From: Streptomyces sp. HM190
Lineage (GTDB): Bacteria; Actinomycetota; Actinomycetes; Streptomycetales; Streptomycetaceae
DNA length: 64,000 bases
Direction: 5' to 3'
Assembly: GCF_009857135.1 (NCBI RefSeq)
Contig: NZ_CP047318.1
Coordinates: 1,612,001 to 1,676,000, forward strand
Each line of letters starts with the position of its first letter. Within the stretch, counting starts at the first letter, position 1. The notes below the pieces were generated by a model. That model had not been told where the DNA came from. It did no database searches and saw only the letters and a list, made by a program, of their open reading frames with translations. This document shows, piece by piece, positions 52,841 through 60,851 of the stretch. A program made the position numbers and the translations under genes.

Positions 52841-54238
52841 GTGACCGGACTCAGCGCCGAGATGCTGGCAGCGGACACCGTCGAGCCGATCACCTCGGCG
52901 GGCCACGCGCAGCTGGGCATAGCCGTCCTGGCGGGCATCGCCGTCATCGTGCTGCTCATCACCAGGTTGAAGGTGCACGCCTTCCTGGCCCTGACCATCG
53001 GTTCGCTCGCGCTCGGCGCGTTCGCCGGGGCACCGCTGGACAAGGCGATCGTCAGCTTCACCACCGGGCTCGGGACGACCGTGGCCGGTGTGGGCGTGCT
53101 CATCGCGCTGGGCGCGATCCTCGGCAAGCTGCTCGCCGACTCCGGAGGCGCCGACCAGATCGTGGACACGATCCTCGCGAAGGCCGGCGGGCGCGCGATG
53201 CCGTGGGCGATGGTGCTGATCGCCTCGGTGATCGGGCTGCCGCTGTTCTTCGAGGTCGGGATCGTGCTGCTGATCCCGGTGGTGCTGATGGTCGCCAGGC
53301 GCGGCGGCTACTCACTGATGCGGATCGGCGTCCCCGCCCTCGCGGGCCTGTCCGTCATGCACGGCTTGATCCCGCCGCACCCCGGGCCGCTGGTCGCGAT
53401 CGACGCCGTCAAGGCCGATCTGGGCGTCACGCTGGCGCTGGGGCTCCTCGTCGCCGTGCCGACCGTGATCGTCGCCGGGCCGCTGTTCTCGAAGTACGCG
53501 GCGCGCTGGGTCGACGTCCCGGTGCCCGAGCGCATGATCCCGGCACGGGCGTCGGAGGACCTGGAGAAGCGGCCCGGGTTCGGGGCGACCATCGCCACGA
53601 TGCTGCTGCCCGTCGTGCTCATGCTCGCCAAGGCCCTGGTGGACATCGTGGTCGACGATCCCGAGCAGATGGTGCAACGGGTCTTCGACGTCGTCGGCTC
53701 GCCGCTGATCGCGCTGCTCGCGTCGGTGATCGTGGGCATGTTCACGCTGGGGCGGGCGGCCGGGTTCACCAGGGAGCGGCTGTCGTCGACCGTGGAGACG
53801 TCCCTCGCGCCGATCGCGGGCATCCTGCTGATCGTCGGCGCCGGCGGCGGCTTCAAGCAGACGCTGATCGACTCCGGGGTCGGGCGGATGATCCTGGAGA
53901 TCTCCGAGGACTGGTCCGTCCCCGCGCTGCTGCTGGCCTGGCTGATCGCGGTGTGCATCCGGCTCGCGACGGGCTCGGCCACCGTCGCGACCATCTCGGC
54001 GGCCGGGCTCGTGGCGCCGCTGGCCGCCGACATGTCGACGACCCACACGGCGCTGCTCGTCCTCGCCATCGGCGCGGGCTCCCTGTTCTTCAGCCATGTC
54101 AACGACGCCGGCTTCTGGATGGTCAAGGAGTACTTCGGGATGACCGTCGGCCAGACCATCAAGAGCTGGTCGGTGATGGAGACGATCATCTCGGTGGTGG
54201 CGGGGGCACTGGTGCTGCTGCTGTCGCTGGTGATCTAG
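52841..54238 (+). CDS. gntP: Gluconate permease GntP
   Basis: Seen: 465 residues from a GTG at 52841. About 12 hydrophobic spans with GntP signatures: ALGAILGKLLADSGGADQIV, GLPLFFEVGIVLLIPVV, HGLIPPHPGPLVAIDAV, RLATGSATVATISAAGLVAPL, FFSHVNDAGFWMVKEYFGM. Known: proton-coupled gluconate importer of the GntP family. It follows gntK by 108 bases in a pyrimidine-rich spacer; the two make a simple uptake-and-kinase unit with gntR. Confidence 0.95.
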   Translation: MTGLSAEMLAADTVEPITSAGHAQLGIAVLAGIAVIVLLITRLKVHAFLALTIGSLALGAFAGAPLDKAIVSFTTGLGTTVAGVGVLIALGAILGKLLADSGGADQIVDTILAKAGGRAMPWAMVLIASVIGLPLFFEVGIVLLIPVVLMVARRGGYSLMRIGVPALAGLSVMHGLIPPHPGPLVAIDAVKADLGVTLALGLLVAVPTVIVAGPLFSKYAARWVDVPVPERMIPARASEDLEKRPGFGATIATMLLPVVLMLAKALVDIVVDDPEQMVQRVFDVVGSPLIALLASVIVGMFTLGRAAGFTRERLSSTVETSLAPIAGILLIVGAGGGFKQTLIDSGVGRMILEISEDWSVPALLLAWLIAVCIRLATGSATVATISAAGLVAPLAADMSTTHTALLVLAIGAGSLFFSHVNDAGFWMVKEYFGMTVGQTIKSWSVMETIISVVAGALVLLLSLVI

Positions 54239-54247
54239 TGCCCAGGC

Positions 54248-54286
54248 GGGCGCCCGGCCGGGCGTCTGTTGCGCGGCCGGGCGCCC
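54248..54286. terminator. Bidirectional terminator after gntP
   Basis: Perfect 12-base arms (54248-54259 and 54275-54286) with a 15-base loop rich in GC lie between the convergent gntP and cytochrome b genes. Confidence 0.65.
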
Positions 54287-54344
54287 GTTGCGCGGCAAGG
54301 GCTCTTGTCGCGCGAGCCGGGGGCCGGCTACCGGTTCCGGCTCG

Positions 54345-55010
54345 CTACGGCCGCCACAGGGGGTGCTCCCGGTCAGCCCACTCCTTGGTGACCAGGCCCG
54401 TACGCAGGCCCCGGCGGGCCTCCGGGTCGCCGAGGGCCATGCCGATGTGGCCGGCCAGGACGATCCCGACCGTGAGGGCCAGCCAGTCGTGGACGAAGGT
54501 CGCGCTGGTGCGCCACGCCAGCGGGGTGAGGTGGGTGAACCACATGATCAGACCGGTGGCGAGCATGACGAGCGTGGCGCCGGCGATCCACGCGGCGTAG
54601 ACCTTCTGGCCGGCGTTGAACTTGGCGGCGGGCCGCGGGCCCGGCGTACGGCGGCGGACGGCGCGCAGCCAGACCCGGTCGTGCGGCCCCCAGCGGTTCA
54701 GCCGACCCAGGTCGGCGCGGAACGCGCGGGAGGCCAGGCCGGCGAGGACCGGCAGGGGCAGCAGCAGGCCCGCCCACTGGTGCACGGTCACCACGAGGGC
54801 CCGCCGTCCCACCAGCGCGGCGAGGGAGGGGAGGTAGAGGCAGGCCGCCGTCACGACGCAGACCCCCATCAGGGCGGCCGTGGTGCGGTGGATCCAGCGT
54901 TCGGCGGTCGTGAAGCGCCGGACGCGGGCGGACGCGCCCGCCCCGGCCTCTTCCCTGGTCCCGGCCCCGGTCCCGGTCCCGGCGGGCGGTGTCTCAGGTC
55001 GTCGGTTCAT
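54345..55010 (-). CDS. Cytochrome b561-type membrane subunit
   Basis: Seen: 221 residues from ATG 55008-55010. Four membrane spans with well-placed His for two haems: AERWIHRTTAALMG, VVTVHQWAGLLLPL, TFVHDWLALTVGI and VLAGHIGMALG. A Pro/Gly/Thr-rich N terminus precedes. Known: it belongs to the cytochrome b561/b-type family that links quinones to a periplasmic partner. It overlaps the Moco oxidoreductase gene upstream by 17 bases, so the two likely form one redox complex. Confidence 0.85.
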   Translation of the reverse strand: MNRRPETPPAGTGTGAGTREEAGAGASARVRRFTTAERWIHRTTAALMGVCVVTAACLYLPSLAALVGRRALVVTVHQWAGLLLPLPVLAGLASRAFRADLGRLNRWGPHDRVWLRAVRRRTPGPRPAAKFNAGQKVYAAWIAGATLVMLATGLIMWFTHLTPLAWRTSATFVHDWLALTVGIVLAGHIGMALGDPEARRGLRTGLVTKEWADREHPLWRP

Positions 55011-55827
55011 CGTCCCGCCCGTTCGACCGGCCGACCCAGGCGTCGATGTCGTAGCCGCGCTTCTCCCAGTAGCCCGGCTCGACGTCCTCCGTGACCTCGA
55101 TGCCGGAGAGCCACTTGGCCGACTTGTAGAAGTACATCGGAGCGGCATAGAGACGCACGGGGCCGCCGTGGTTGTGGCTGATGTCCTCGTCCTGCATGCG
55201 CAGCGCCACGAGGACGTCCGCGCGGCGGGCCTGCGCCAGGGTGAGGCTCTCGCTGTACGCACCGTCGAAGCAGGTGAACCGGACCGCGCCGGCCGAGGAG
55301 CGCACCCCGGCCGCGTCGAGCAGTACGGAGAGCCGTACGCCCTCGAACGGGGTGTCGGGGACGCGCCAGCCGGTCACGCACTGGACGTCCTTCACCATCC
55401 GGGTCTGGGGCAGGGCCCGCAGGTCGGCGAGGGTGTAGGAGGTCGGCCGGTCGACCAGGCCGTCGACGGTGAGGCGGTAGTTCCGGGCGGTCCTGCGGGG
55501 GACGGACGCGGTCACCGAGTAGTAGCGGAAGCCTCCGCCGTTGGGGAGCAGTCCGGTCAGGCCCGTGGGGTCCTTCTGGGCGGCGTCGCCGAGGAACCCC
55601 TCCAGACCGCGCTGGAGGACGGGCGCGGAGACCACGCCGAGGGCGCCCAGGCCGAGGGTGCCGAGGAAGATCCGCCGGCCGACGGGCTTGCCCTGCTCCG
55701 GGTCCCGGCCGTGGTCGTGTTCGTGGTCGCGGTCCCGGCCGTGGGCGCGGTCCCGGTCGCCGTGGCTCTCGCGTTCTTGCGGGTGGTCCGTCGGTGCTTC
55801 CCGCGCCTCGGGATGTTCAGGGTTCAC
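54994..55827 (-). CDS. Tat-exported molybdopterin (sulfite-oxidase/YedY-type) oxidoreductase
   Basis: Seen: 277 residues from GTG 55825-55827. The first 45 residues are low-complexity Asp/Arg/His (GDRDRAHGRDRDHEHDHG). The twin-arginine signal is GRRIFLGTLGLGALG. The Moco fold has VQCVTGWRVPDTPFEGVRL with the molybdenum-ligand Cys (about 150) and HNHGGPVRLYAAPMYFYKSAKW. Known: sulfite oxidase-like family, including bacterial YedY/MsrP; the electron acceptor is the adjacent cytochrome b gene product. Substrate unknown (sulfite or S-oxides possible). Confidence 0.88.
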   Translation of the reverse strand: MNPEHPEAREAPTDHPQERESHGDRDRAHGRDRDHEHDHGRDPEQGKPVGRRIFLGTLGLGALGVVSAPVLQRGLEGFLGDAAQKDPTGLTGLLPNGGGFRYYSVTASVPRRTARNYRLTVDGLVDRPTSYTLADLRALPQTRMVKDVQCVTGWRVPDTPFEGVRLSVLLDAAGVRSSAGAVRFTCFDGAYSESLTLAQARRADVLVALRMQDEDISHNHGGPVRLYAAPMYFYKSAKWLSGIEVTEDVEPGYWEKRGYDIDAWVGRSNGRDDEPTT

Positions 55828-55889
55828 ACACCGATTCGACCATCCGCCGTCCCTGGATGCCAGGGACGGCGGGGGTCCGTCAGCATTCC

Positions 55890-55927
55890 GTCACATCCGC
55901 CGAGGGATGTCACATCCGCCGAGGGAT
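55890..55927. repeat. 19-base tandem duplication before the FAD dehydrogenase stop
   Basis: GTCACATCCGCCGAGGGAT occurs at 55890-55908 and again at 55909-55927, without change. The second copy touches the stop codon of the dehydrogenase gene. A recent slippage event is likely. Confidence 0.9.
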
Positions 55928-57582
55928 CAGGCCGTCGCCTTCGCCGCCGCGCGGCCCGCGGTGCGGCCCGAGAACAGGCAGCCGCCGAGGAACGTGCCCT
56001 CCAGGGAGCGGTAGCCGTGCACACCGCCGCCGCCGAAGCCGGCGGCCTCGCCCGCCGCGTACACGCCCTCCAGGGGGTCGCCGCCCTCGGTGAGGACGCG
56101 GGACGACAGGTCCGTCTCCAGGCCGCCGAGGGTCTTGCGGGTGAGGATGTTGAGGCGGACGGCGATCAGCGGGCCCGCCTTGGGGTCGAGGACGCGGTGC
56201 GGGGCCGCGGTGCGGATCAGCTTGTCGCCGAGGTAGTTGCGGGCGCCGCGGATCGCCATGACCTGGAGATCCTTGGTGAACGGGTTGGCGATCTCCCGGT
56301 CACGGGCCACGATCTCGCGGCGCAGTTCCGCCTCGTCGATGAGGGGGTCCTTGGTGAGCGCGTTCATGCCGCGGACCAGGGAGCCGAGGTCCTTCTCCAC
56401 GACGAAGTCGACGCCGTGGTCCATGAACGCCTTGACCGGACCGGGCACGTCCGCACGGGCCCGGACGAAGACGTCCTTGATCGACTTGCCGGTGAGGTCG
56501 GGGTTCTGCTCGGAGCCGGAGAGCGCGAACTCCTTGCCGATGATCTTCTGGTCGAGCACGAACCACGTGTAGTCGTAGCCGGTGCTCATGATGTGTTCGA
56601 GCGTGCCGAGGGTGTCGAAGCCGGGGAACAGCGGCACCGGCAGGCGCTTGCCACGGGCGTCCAGCCACAGCGACGACGGTCCGGGCAGGATGCGGATGCC
56701 GTGGTTGTCCCAGATGGGGTTCCAGTTCTGGATGCCCTCGGTGTAGTGCCACATGCGGTCGCGGTTGATCAGGCGGGCGCCCGCCTCCTCGGCGATGCCG
56801 AGCATCCGGCCGTCGACGTGCGCGGGCACACCGGAGATCATCTTCTCCGGAGGGCTGCCGAGGCGCCGCGGCCAGTTGGCGCGGACGAGGTCGTGGTTGC
56901 CGCCGATGCCGCCGGAGGTGACGATCACCGCCTGGGCCTTGAACTCGAAGGCACCGGTGACGGTGCGGGAGCTGGGCTGCCCGCGCTCGATCGAGGACGG
57001 TTCGAGGACCTCGCCGGTCACGGTGTCCACGGCGCCGGCGCTGCGCCCGAGCCCGGTGACCCGGTGGCGGAACTTCAGCTGGACCAGGCCCCGGGCCACG
57101 CCCTCGCGGACCCGGCGCTCGAACGGCTCCACGAGACCGGGGCCGGTGCCCCAGGTGATGTGGAAGCGGGGGACGGAGTTGCCGTGCCCGTTCGCGTCGT
57201 AGCCGCCGCGCTCGGCCCAGCCGACGACGGGGAAGAAGCGGACGCCCTGCGCGTGCAGCCAGGAGCGTTTCTCGCCGGCCGCGAAGTCGACGTACGCCTG
57301 CGCCCACCGGCGCGGCCAGTGGTCCTCCTCGCGGTCGAAGCCGGCCGTTCCCATCCAGTCCTGGAGGGCGAGGGCGTGGCTGTCCTTGATCCGCAGACGG
57401 CGCTGCTCGGGCGAGTCGACGAAGAAGAGACCGCCGAAGGACCAGTGGGCCTGCCCGCCGATCGACTGCTCCGGCTCCTGGTCGAGGAGGATCACCTTGC
57501 GACCCGCGTCGACGAGCTCCGCGGTCGCCGCGAGCCCGGCGAGGCCCGCCCCGATCACGATCACATCTGCGTCGTACGACAT
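55927..57582 (-). CDS. FAD-dependent dehydrogenase (KstD/fumarate-reductase fold)
   Basis: Seen: 551 residues from the ATG at 57580-57582 (AGAGGA nine bases before). FAD-binding VIVIGAGLAGLAATAEL (about 7-23) and QSIGGQAHWSFGGLFF, then VIVTSGGIGGNHDLV, and the C-terminal GVYAAGEAAGFGGGGVHGYRSLEGTFLGG with the FAD-contacting Gly loop. Known: the fumarate-reductase/3-ketosteroid dehydrogenase superfamily; a common actinobacterial group annotated FAD-binding dehydrogenase, with unknown substrate. The 303-base region to the next gene (57583-57885) holds only divergent promoter space. Confidence 0.88.
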   Translation of the reverse strand: MSYDADVIVIGAGLAGLAATAELVDAGRKVILLDQEPEQSIGGQAHWSFGGLFFVDSPEQRRLRIKDSHALALQDWMGTAGFDREEDHWPRRWAQAYVDFAAGEKRSWLHAQGVRFFPVVGWAERGGYDANGHGNSVPRFHITWGTGPGLVEPFERRVREGVARGLVQLKFRHRVTGLGRSAGAVDTVTGEVLEPSSIERGQPSSRTVTGAFEFKAQAVIVTSGGIGGNHDLVRANWPRRLGSPPEKMISGVPAHVDGRMLGIAEEAGARLINRDRMWHYTEGIQNWNPIWDNHGIRILPGPSSLWLDARGKRLPVPLFPGFDTLGTLEHIMSTGYDYTWFVLDQKIIGKEFALSGSEQNPDLTGKSIKDVFVRARADVPGPVKAFMDHGVDFVVEKDLGSLVRGMNALTKDPLIDEAELRREIVARDREIANPFTKDLQVMAIRGARNYLGDKLIRTAAPHRVLDPKAGPLIAVRLNILTRKTLGGLETDLSSRVLTEGGDPLEGVYAAGEAAGFGGGGVHGYRSLEGTFLGGCLFSGRTAGRAAAKATA

Positions 57583-57885
57583 GGAGGACGTCCTCTCGGG
57601 AACGGGCGCGGTCAAGCGGGGGCGGGCGTGGCGGGCCAGGCGCCGCCGGGCGCTTTGTTACTGGCCGGTCAGCATCTTGGGGTCTGATCCTTCGGCAGAA
57701 CACCTGACCTAGTCAACTGTCCGGATGTGTCTCCCCTTACGGACAGCCCACGGCCCGGCGGCTACAGTCGTACGAATACATACCGAGTCGCCCGTCGAGG
57801 CATGAATCGCCCTCGTGCGGAAATCAGAGCGGCACGTCCCCCGGGACGGTCGCGGCGGCTCGTCCGACGACCCTAGGTACTCCGC

Positions 57886-58779
57886 GTGTCGGTTCTCGTT
57901 CTCCTCCTGTCCGTGTGTGCCGCCTGCTGTCTGGGCTTCGGCTTCGTGCTCCAGCAGCAGGCCGCCGCGCACGCGCCGATCGGTGACTTCCTCTCCCCCC
58001 GGCTGCTCCTCGACCTGGTCCGCGTGCCCCGCTGGCTCGGCGGGATCGGGCTGATGGTGTGCGGGATGGCGCTCGGGGCGATCGCGCTGGGCCAGGGCGA
58101 GGTGACGCTGGTGGAGCCTCTCCTCGCGACCAACCTGCTCTTCGCGCTCGCCCTGTCCCGCCGCCGGAGCCGGCAGTCGCTGGGCCGCCAGGGCTGGGCG
58201 GGCCTCGTCCTGCTCGCGGGCGGGGTGACGGCGTTCATCGTGGCCGGTCAGCCGCAGGGCGGCACGGCTCCCGACGGGGCGTTGCGGCAGTGGGTGATCA
58301 TCGGCGTGATGGTGGGGGCGGCGCTGCTGCTGACGGCGTACGCGAAGCGGCTGCGCCTCGCCGCCGCGCCGGTGCTGCTGGCGGTGGCCGCGGGCCTGCT
58401 GTACGGCGTCCAGGACGCGCTCACCCGGGTCAGCGGGCAGTTGTTCGCCGACGGTGGCTGGGGCGGGCTGTTCACGACCTGGGAACCGTACGGGGTGCTG
58501 ATGCTCGGGGTGACGGGGCTGCTGCTGGTGCAGAGCGCCTTCGAGGCGGCGCCGCTGCGGATGTCGCTGCCCGCGCTCACCGCCGCGCAGCCGCTCGCCG
58601 GTATCGCGTGCGGGGTGGGCTTCCTCGGCGACCGGCTCCGTACCGACGCGGGGGCGCTGGCCTGGGAGGCGGCCGGGCTCGTCGGCATCGTCGTCGGGGT
58701 CGTGCTGCTCGGGATGCATCCGGCGATGCCGTGCAACCACTCCGGCAGCGCGCGGGTGCGGGAGTTCCAGCAGGGCTGA
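57886..58779 (+). CDS. DMT-superfamily transporter
   Basis: Seen: 297 residues from a GTG at 57886, about nine or ten hydrophobic spans. LGFGFVLQQQAAAHAPIGDFLS, GMALGAIALGQGEVTLVEPLLATN and SLPALTAAQPLAGIACGVGFLGDRL are typical of the drug/metabolite transporter (EamA-like) family in Streptomyces. A hydrophilic C-terminal tail ends SGSARVREFQQG. Known: export of unknown small molecules. The Nudix gene follows 66 bases downstream. Confidence 0.82.
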   Translation: MSVLVLLLSVCAACCLGFGFVLQQQAAAHAPIGDFLSPRLLLDLVRVPRWLGGIGLMVCGMALGAIALGQGEVTLVEPLLATNLLFALALSRRRSRQSLGRQGWAGLVLLAGGVTAFIVAGQPQGGTAPDGALRQWVIIGVMVGAALLLTAYAKRLRLAAAPVLLAVAAGLLYGVQDALTRVSGQLFADGGWGGLFTTWEPYGVLMLGVTGLLLVQSAFEAAPLRMSLPALTAAQPLAGIACGVGFLGDRLRTDAGALAWEAAGLVGIVVGVVLLGMHPAMPCNHSGSARVREFQQG

Positions 58780-58845
58780 CCGCGCCGGGGCCGCGCGTCC
58801 CGGCGGGCGCCCGCGGCGCGCGGGCCGGCCTGGTTGGATGGGGAC

Positions 58846-59391
58846 ATGAGCGCCGCCGACGAGATCCTCGACATCGTGGACGAGAACGACCAGGTCATCG
58901 GACAGGCCCCGCGCGGGGAGGTGTACGCGCGCGGGATGCGGCACCGGGCGGTGTTCGTACGGGCACGGGACGCCGAGGGACGGATCTTCGTCCACCGCCG
59001 GACGGCCACCAAGCTGGTCTTCCCCTCCCTGTACGACATGTTCGTGGGCGGGGTGGTAGGCGCCGGCGAGTCCTACGACGAGGCGGCGCTGCGCGAGGCC
59101 GAGGAGGAGCTGGGGGTCCGTGGCCTGCCCCGGCCGGTGCCGCTGTTCACGTTCCTGTACGACGACGGGGCCGGGCGGTCCTGGTGGTCGGCCGTGTACG
59201 AGGTGCGGTGCGAGCTGCCGGTGGACCCGCAGGCCGAGGAGGTCGACTGGTACGGCTTCCTGACCGAGGCCGAGATCGAACGGCGGCTGCGGGAGTGGGA
59301 GTGGGTGCCGGACGGGCTGGCCGCGTGGGAGCGGCTGCGGCGGTCCGGGGGCACGGGGGCGGGGACCGGGGCCGGCGGGGGCGACGGGTAG
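58846..59391 (+). CDS. Nudix hydrolase
   Basis: Seen: 181 residues from the ATG at 58846. Full Nudix box: GGVVGAGESYDEAALREAEEELGV, with the Gly, Glu and REXXEEXG pattern intact. N-terminal DEILDIVDENDQVIGQAPRGEVYARG and RHRAVFVR fit the IDI/Nudix subgroup. A Gly-rich tail ends the protein. Known: hydrolyses nucleoside-diphosphate-linked compounds; the exact substrate is unknown. An in-frame TTG twelve bases upstream is an unlikely alternative start. Confidence 0.93.
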   Translation: MSAADEILDIVDENDQVIGQAPRGEVYARGMRHRAVFVRARDAEGRIFVHRRTATKLVFPSLYDMFVGGVVGAGESYDEAALREAEEELGVRGLPRPVPLFTFLYDDGAGRSWWSAVYEVRCELPVDPQAEEVDWYGFLTEAEIERRLREWEWVPDGLAAWERLRRSGGTGAGTGAGGGDG

Positions 59392-59401
59392 GGTCCCTCG
59401 G

Positions 59402-59794
59402 GTGATCGAATTCGTGCGGAACGTCCGGCTCTGGTTCGCGCCGGAGGAGATCCGCGAGGAGGGCGGGACGCCGGACTACCGGTTCTCGCTGGCCAACGAG
59501 CGGACGTTCCTGGCGTGGCTGCGCACCGCGCTGGCACTGATCGGCGGCGGGTTCGCGGTGGACCAGTTCCTGCCGGACCTGCGCTGGGGGTGGCGGGTGG
59601 GACTCGCGCTCGCCCTCCTCGGTGCCGGGGTGCTGTGCGCGCTGCGGGCGGTGAACCACTGGGTGCGGTGCGAACGGGCGATGCGGCGCGGCGAGGATCT
59701 GCCGGTGTCCCGCTTCCCGGCCGCGCTGGGCCTCGTCGTCGCCGTCGTCGCGATCGCGATGGTGGCCCTGGTGCTGCTGGGGTGGGAGGGGTGA
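59402..59794 (+). CDS. DUF202 membrane protein (first of two)
   Basis: Seen: 130 residues from a GTG at 59402. Conserved DUF202 start YRFSLANERTFLAWLRTALALIGGG with a polar-to-membrane switch, then two further spans (GLALALLGAGVLCALRAV and FPAALGLVVAVVAIAMVALVLL). Known: DUF202 (YidH-like) proteins of unknown role, often in pairs. Starts ten bases after the Nudix gene. Its TGA overlaps the next gene's GTG by 2 bases, giving tight coupling. Confidence 0.9.
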   Translation: MIEFVRNVRLWFAPEEIREEGGTPDYRFSLANERTFLAWLRTALALIGGGFAVDQFLPDLRWGWRVGLALALLGAGVLCALRAVNHWVRCERAMRRGEDLPVSRFPAALGLVVAVVAIAMVALVLLGWEG

Positions 59795-60114
59795 CCCCTC
59801 CCCGCGCGGCCGCCGAGCGCGATCCGGGGCTCCAGCCGGAGCGGACCCGGCTGGCGTGGCGGCGTACCACCCTCACCGGAGCGGTGATCGCGGTGCTCGC
59901 CGTGAAGTCCGCGCTGCACGGCGGCGCCCCGCCGTCCGGGATCGTGGCGGCCGCCCTGTGCACGGGAGTGTGGCTGGGGCTCCTGGGGCTCGCCCACCGC
60001 CGGATCGGCGCCCTGGCGGCCCCCCGGCCCGTCGCTCTCGCGCCCCGTGCGGCCGTCACGGCCGTGCTGTGCGCGGTCGCCCTCGCGGTGTGCGGTGTGG
60101 CCCTGGTGCTCTGA
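59791..60114 (+). CDS. DUF202 membrane protein (second of two)
   Basis: Seen: 107 residues from GTG 59791. LQPERTRLAWRRTTLTGAVIAVLAV is the DUF202 signature, followed by spans AALCTGVWLGLLGLA and AAVTAVLCAVALAVCGVALVL. It overlaps the first DUF202 gene and pairs with it, so the two proteins may form one small complex. Function unknown. Confidence 0.88.
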   Translation: MTPPRAAAERDPGLQPERTRLAWRRTTLTGAVIAVLAVKSALHGGAPPSGIVAAALCTGVWLGLLGLAHRRIGALAAPRPVALAPRAAVTAVLCAVALAVCGVALVL

Positions 60115-60249
60115 GCGCGGGACTGCCCGGCGGGAGGGTGAACCGTGGCCGAGGCTCGGGGTGCGCATGAGGTTTCGCGGAGGAAGAACAGGGACTTGTG
60201 TGCCTACGTTGGTCCGGTCACCCCCGCACCACTGAAGGTGAGCAGCACC

Positions 60250-60546
60250 ATGACCACCGTGCACCGGGAACACCCCCTCCACGACCACGCCCACGGCCCC
60301 GCATGCGGACACACGGCCGTGCCGCACGGCGACCACACCGACTACGCGCACGACGGGCATCTGCACCGCGAGCACGGCGGGCACTGGGACGAGTGCGAGC
60401 CGAGCGGTCACACGGAGCACGCCGGGCACCCCCACGAGCACGGCGAAGGATGCGGGCACCCGGCGGTCGCGCACGGGGACCACGTGGACTACGTCCACGA
60501 CGGCCACCGCCACGCGCCGCACGACGGGCACTGGGACGACCACTAG
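60250..60546 (+). CDS. Histidine-rich protein with internal repeat
   Basis: Seen: 98 residues from ATG 60250 (GGTGAG upstream), 27 of them His, with many Gly, Asp and Cys. Two similar halves: CGHTAVPHGDHTDYAHDGH and CGHPAVAHGDHVDYVHDGH, each followed by HxH...HWD. No signal peptide or membrane span. Such composition suits binding of zinc, nickel or cobalt in the cytosol (storage or chaperone); this is inferred from composition. Its stop touches MITE-like element B. I do not recognise a named family. Confidence 0.85.
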   Translation: MTTVHREHPLHDHAHGPACGHTAVPHGDHTDYAHDGHLHREHGGHWDECEPSGHTEHAGHPHEHGEGCGHPAVAHGDHVDYVHDGHRHAPHDGHWDDH

Positions 60547-60708
60547 TGCCGCGGCAGGCAACGTTCGCCCCTCAAGGAGCGGCGTCCGGTGCGTGCTCCC
60601 GGCGTGCCGGGCGTACGTCCTCGTACGGGATGTACTCGGGCTTGTGCCCGGTGCGGCGAGAGTGCGTGCCGGGCGTCGCGACGGGGCGAACGTTGCCTGA
60701 CGCGGCAC
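60546..60708. repeat. MITE-like palindromic element B, about 163 bp
   Basis: Ends at 60546-60571 and 60683-60708 form 26-base inverted repeats with one mismatch (GCAGGCAACGTTCGCCCC with GGGGCGAACGTTGCCTG at the core). Internal shorter arms could fold further. It begins at the last base of the His-rich gene. Its central 29 bases (60615-60643) match the core of element A at about 22 positions, though the ends of A and B are different. Confidence 0.7.
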
Positions 60709-60719
60709 CAGCGAGGGCC

Positions 60720-60758
60720 CGGGTGGCCGCTCGGGGCGGTGCCCCGAGCGGCCACCCG
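60720..60758 (+). terminator. Terminator, perfect 18-base stem
   Basis: Arms 60720-60737 and 60741-60758 with loop GGT, directly after element B. It probably ends the transcript of the Nudix/DUF202/His-rich genes. The rest of the 305-base gap to the next gene (60759-60851) has promoter space only. Confidence 0.8.
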
Positions 60759-60851
60759 ATGTCCCCCCGTACCCCGGATTCCGGTGGGTCGTCGCCGACT
60801 GGCAGGCTCTGAGCACCAGTTGGACCTTTCGGGGGGATGAAGGGGAGCACG

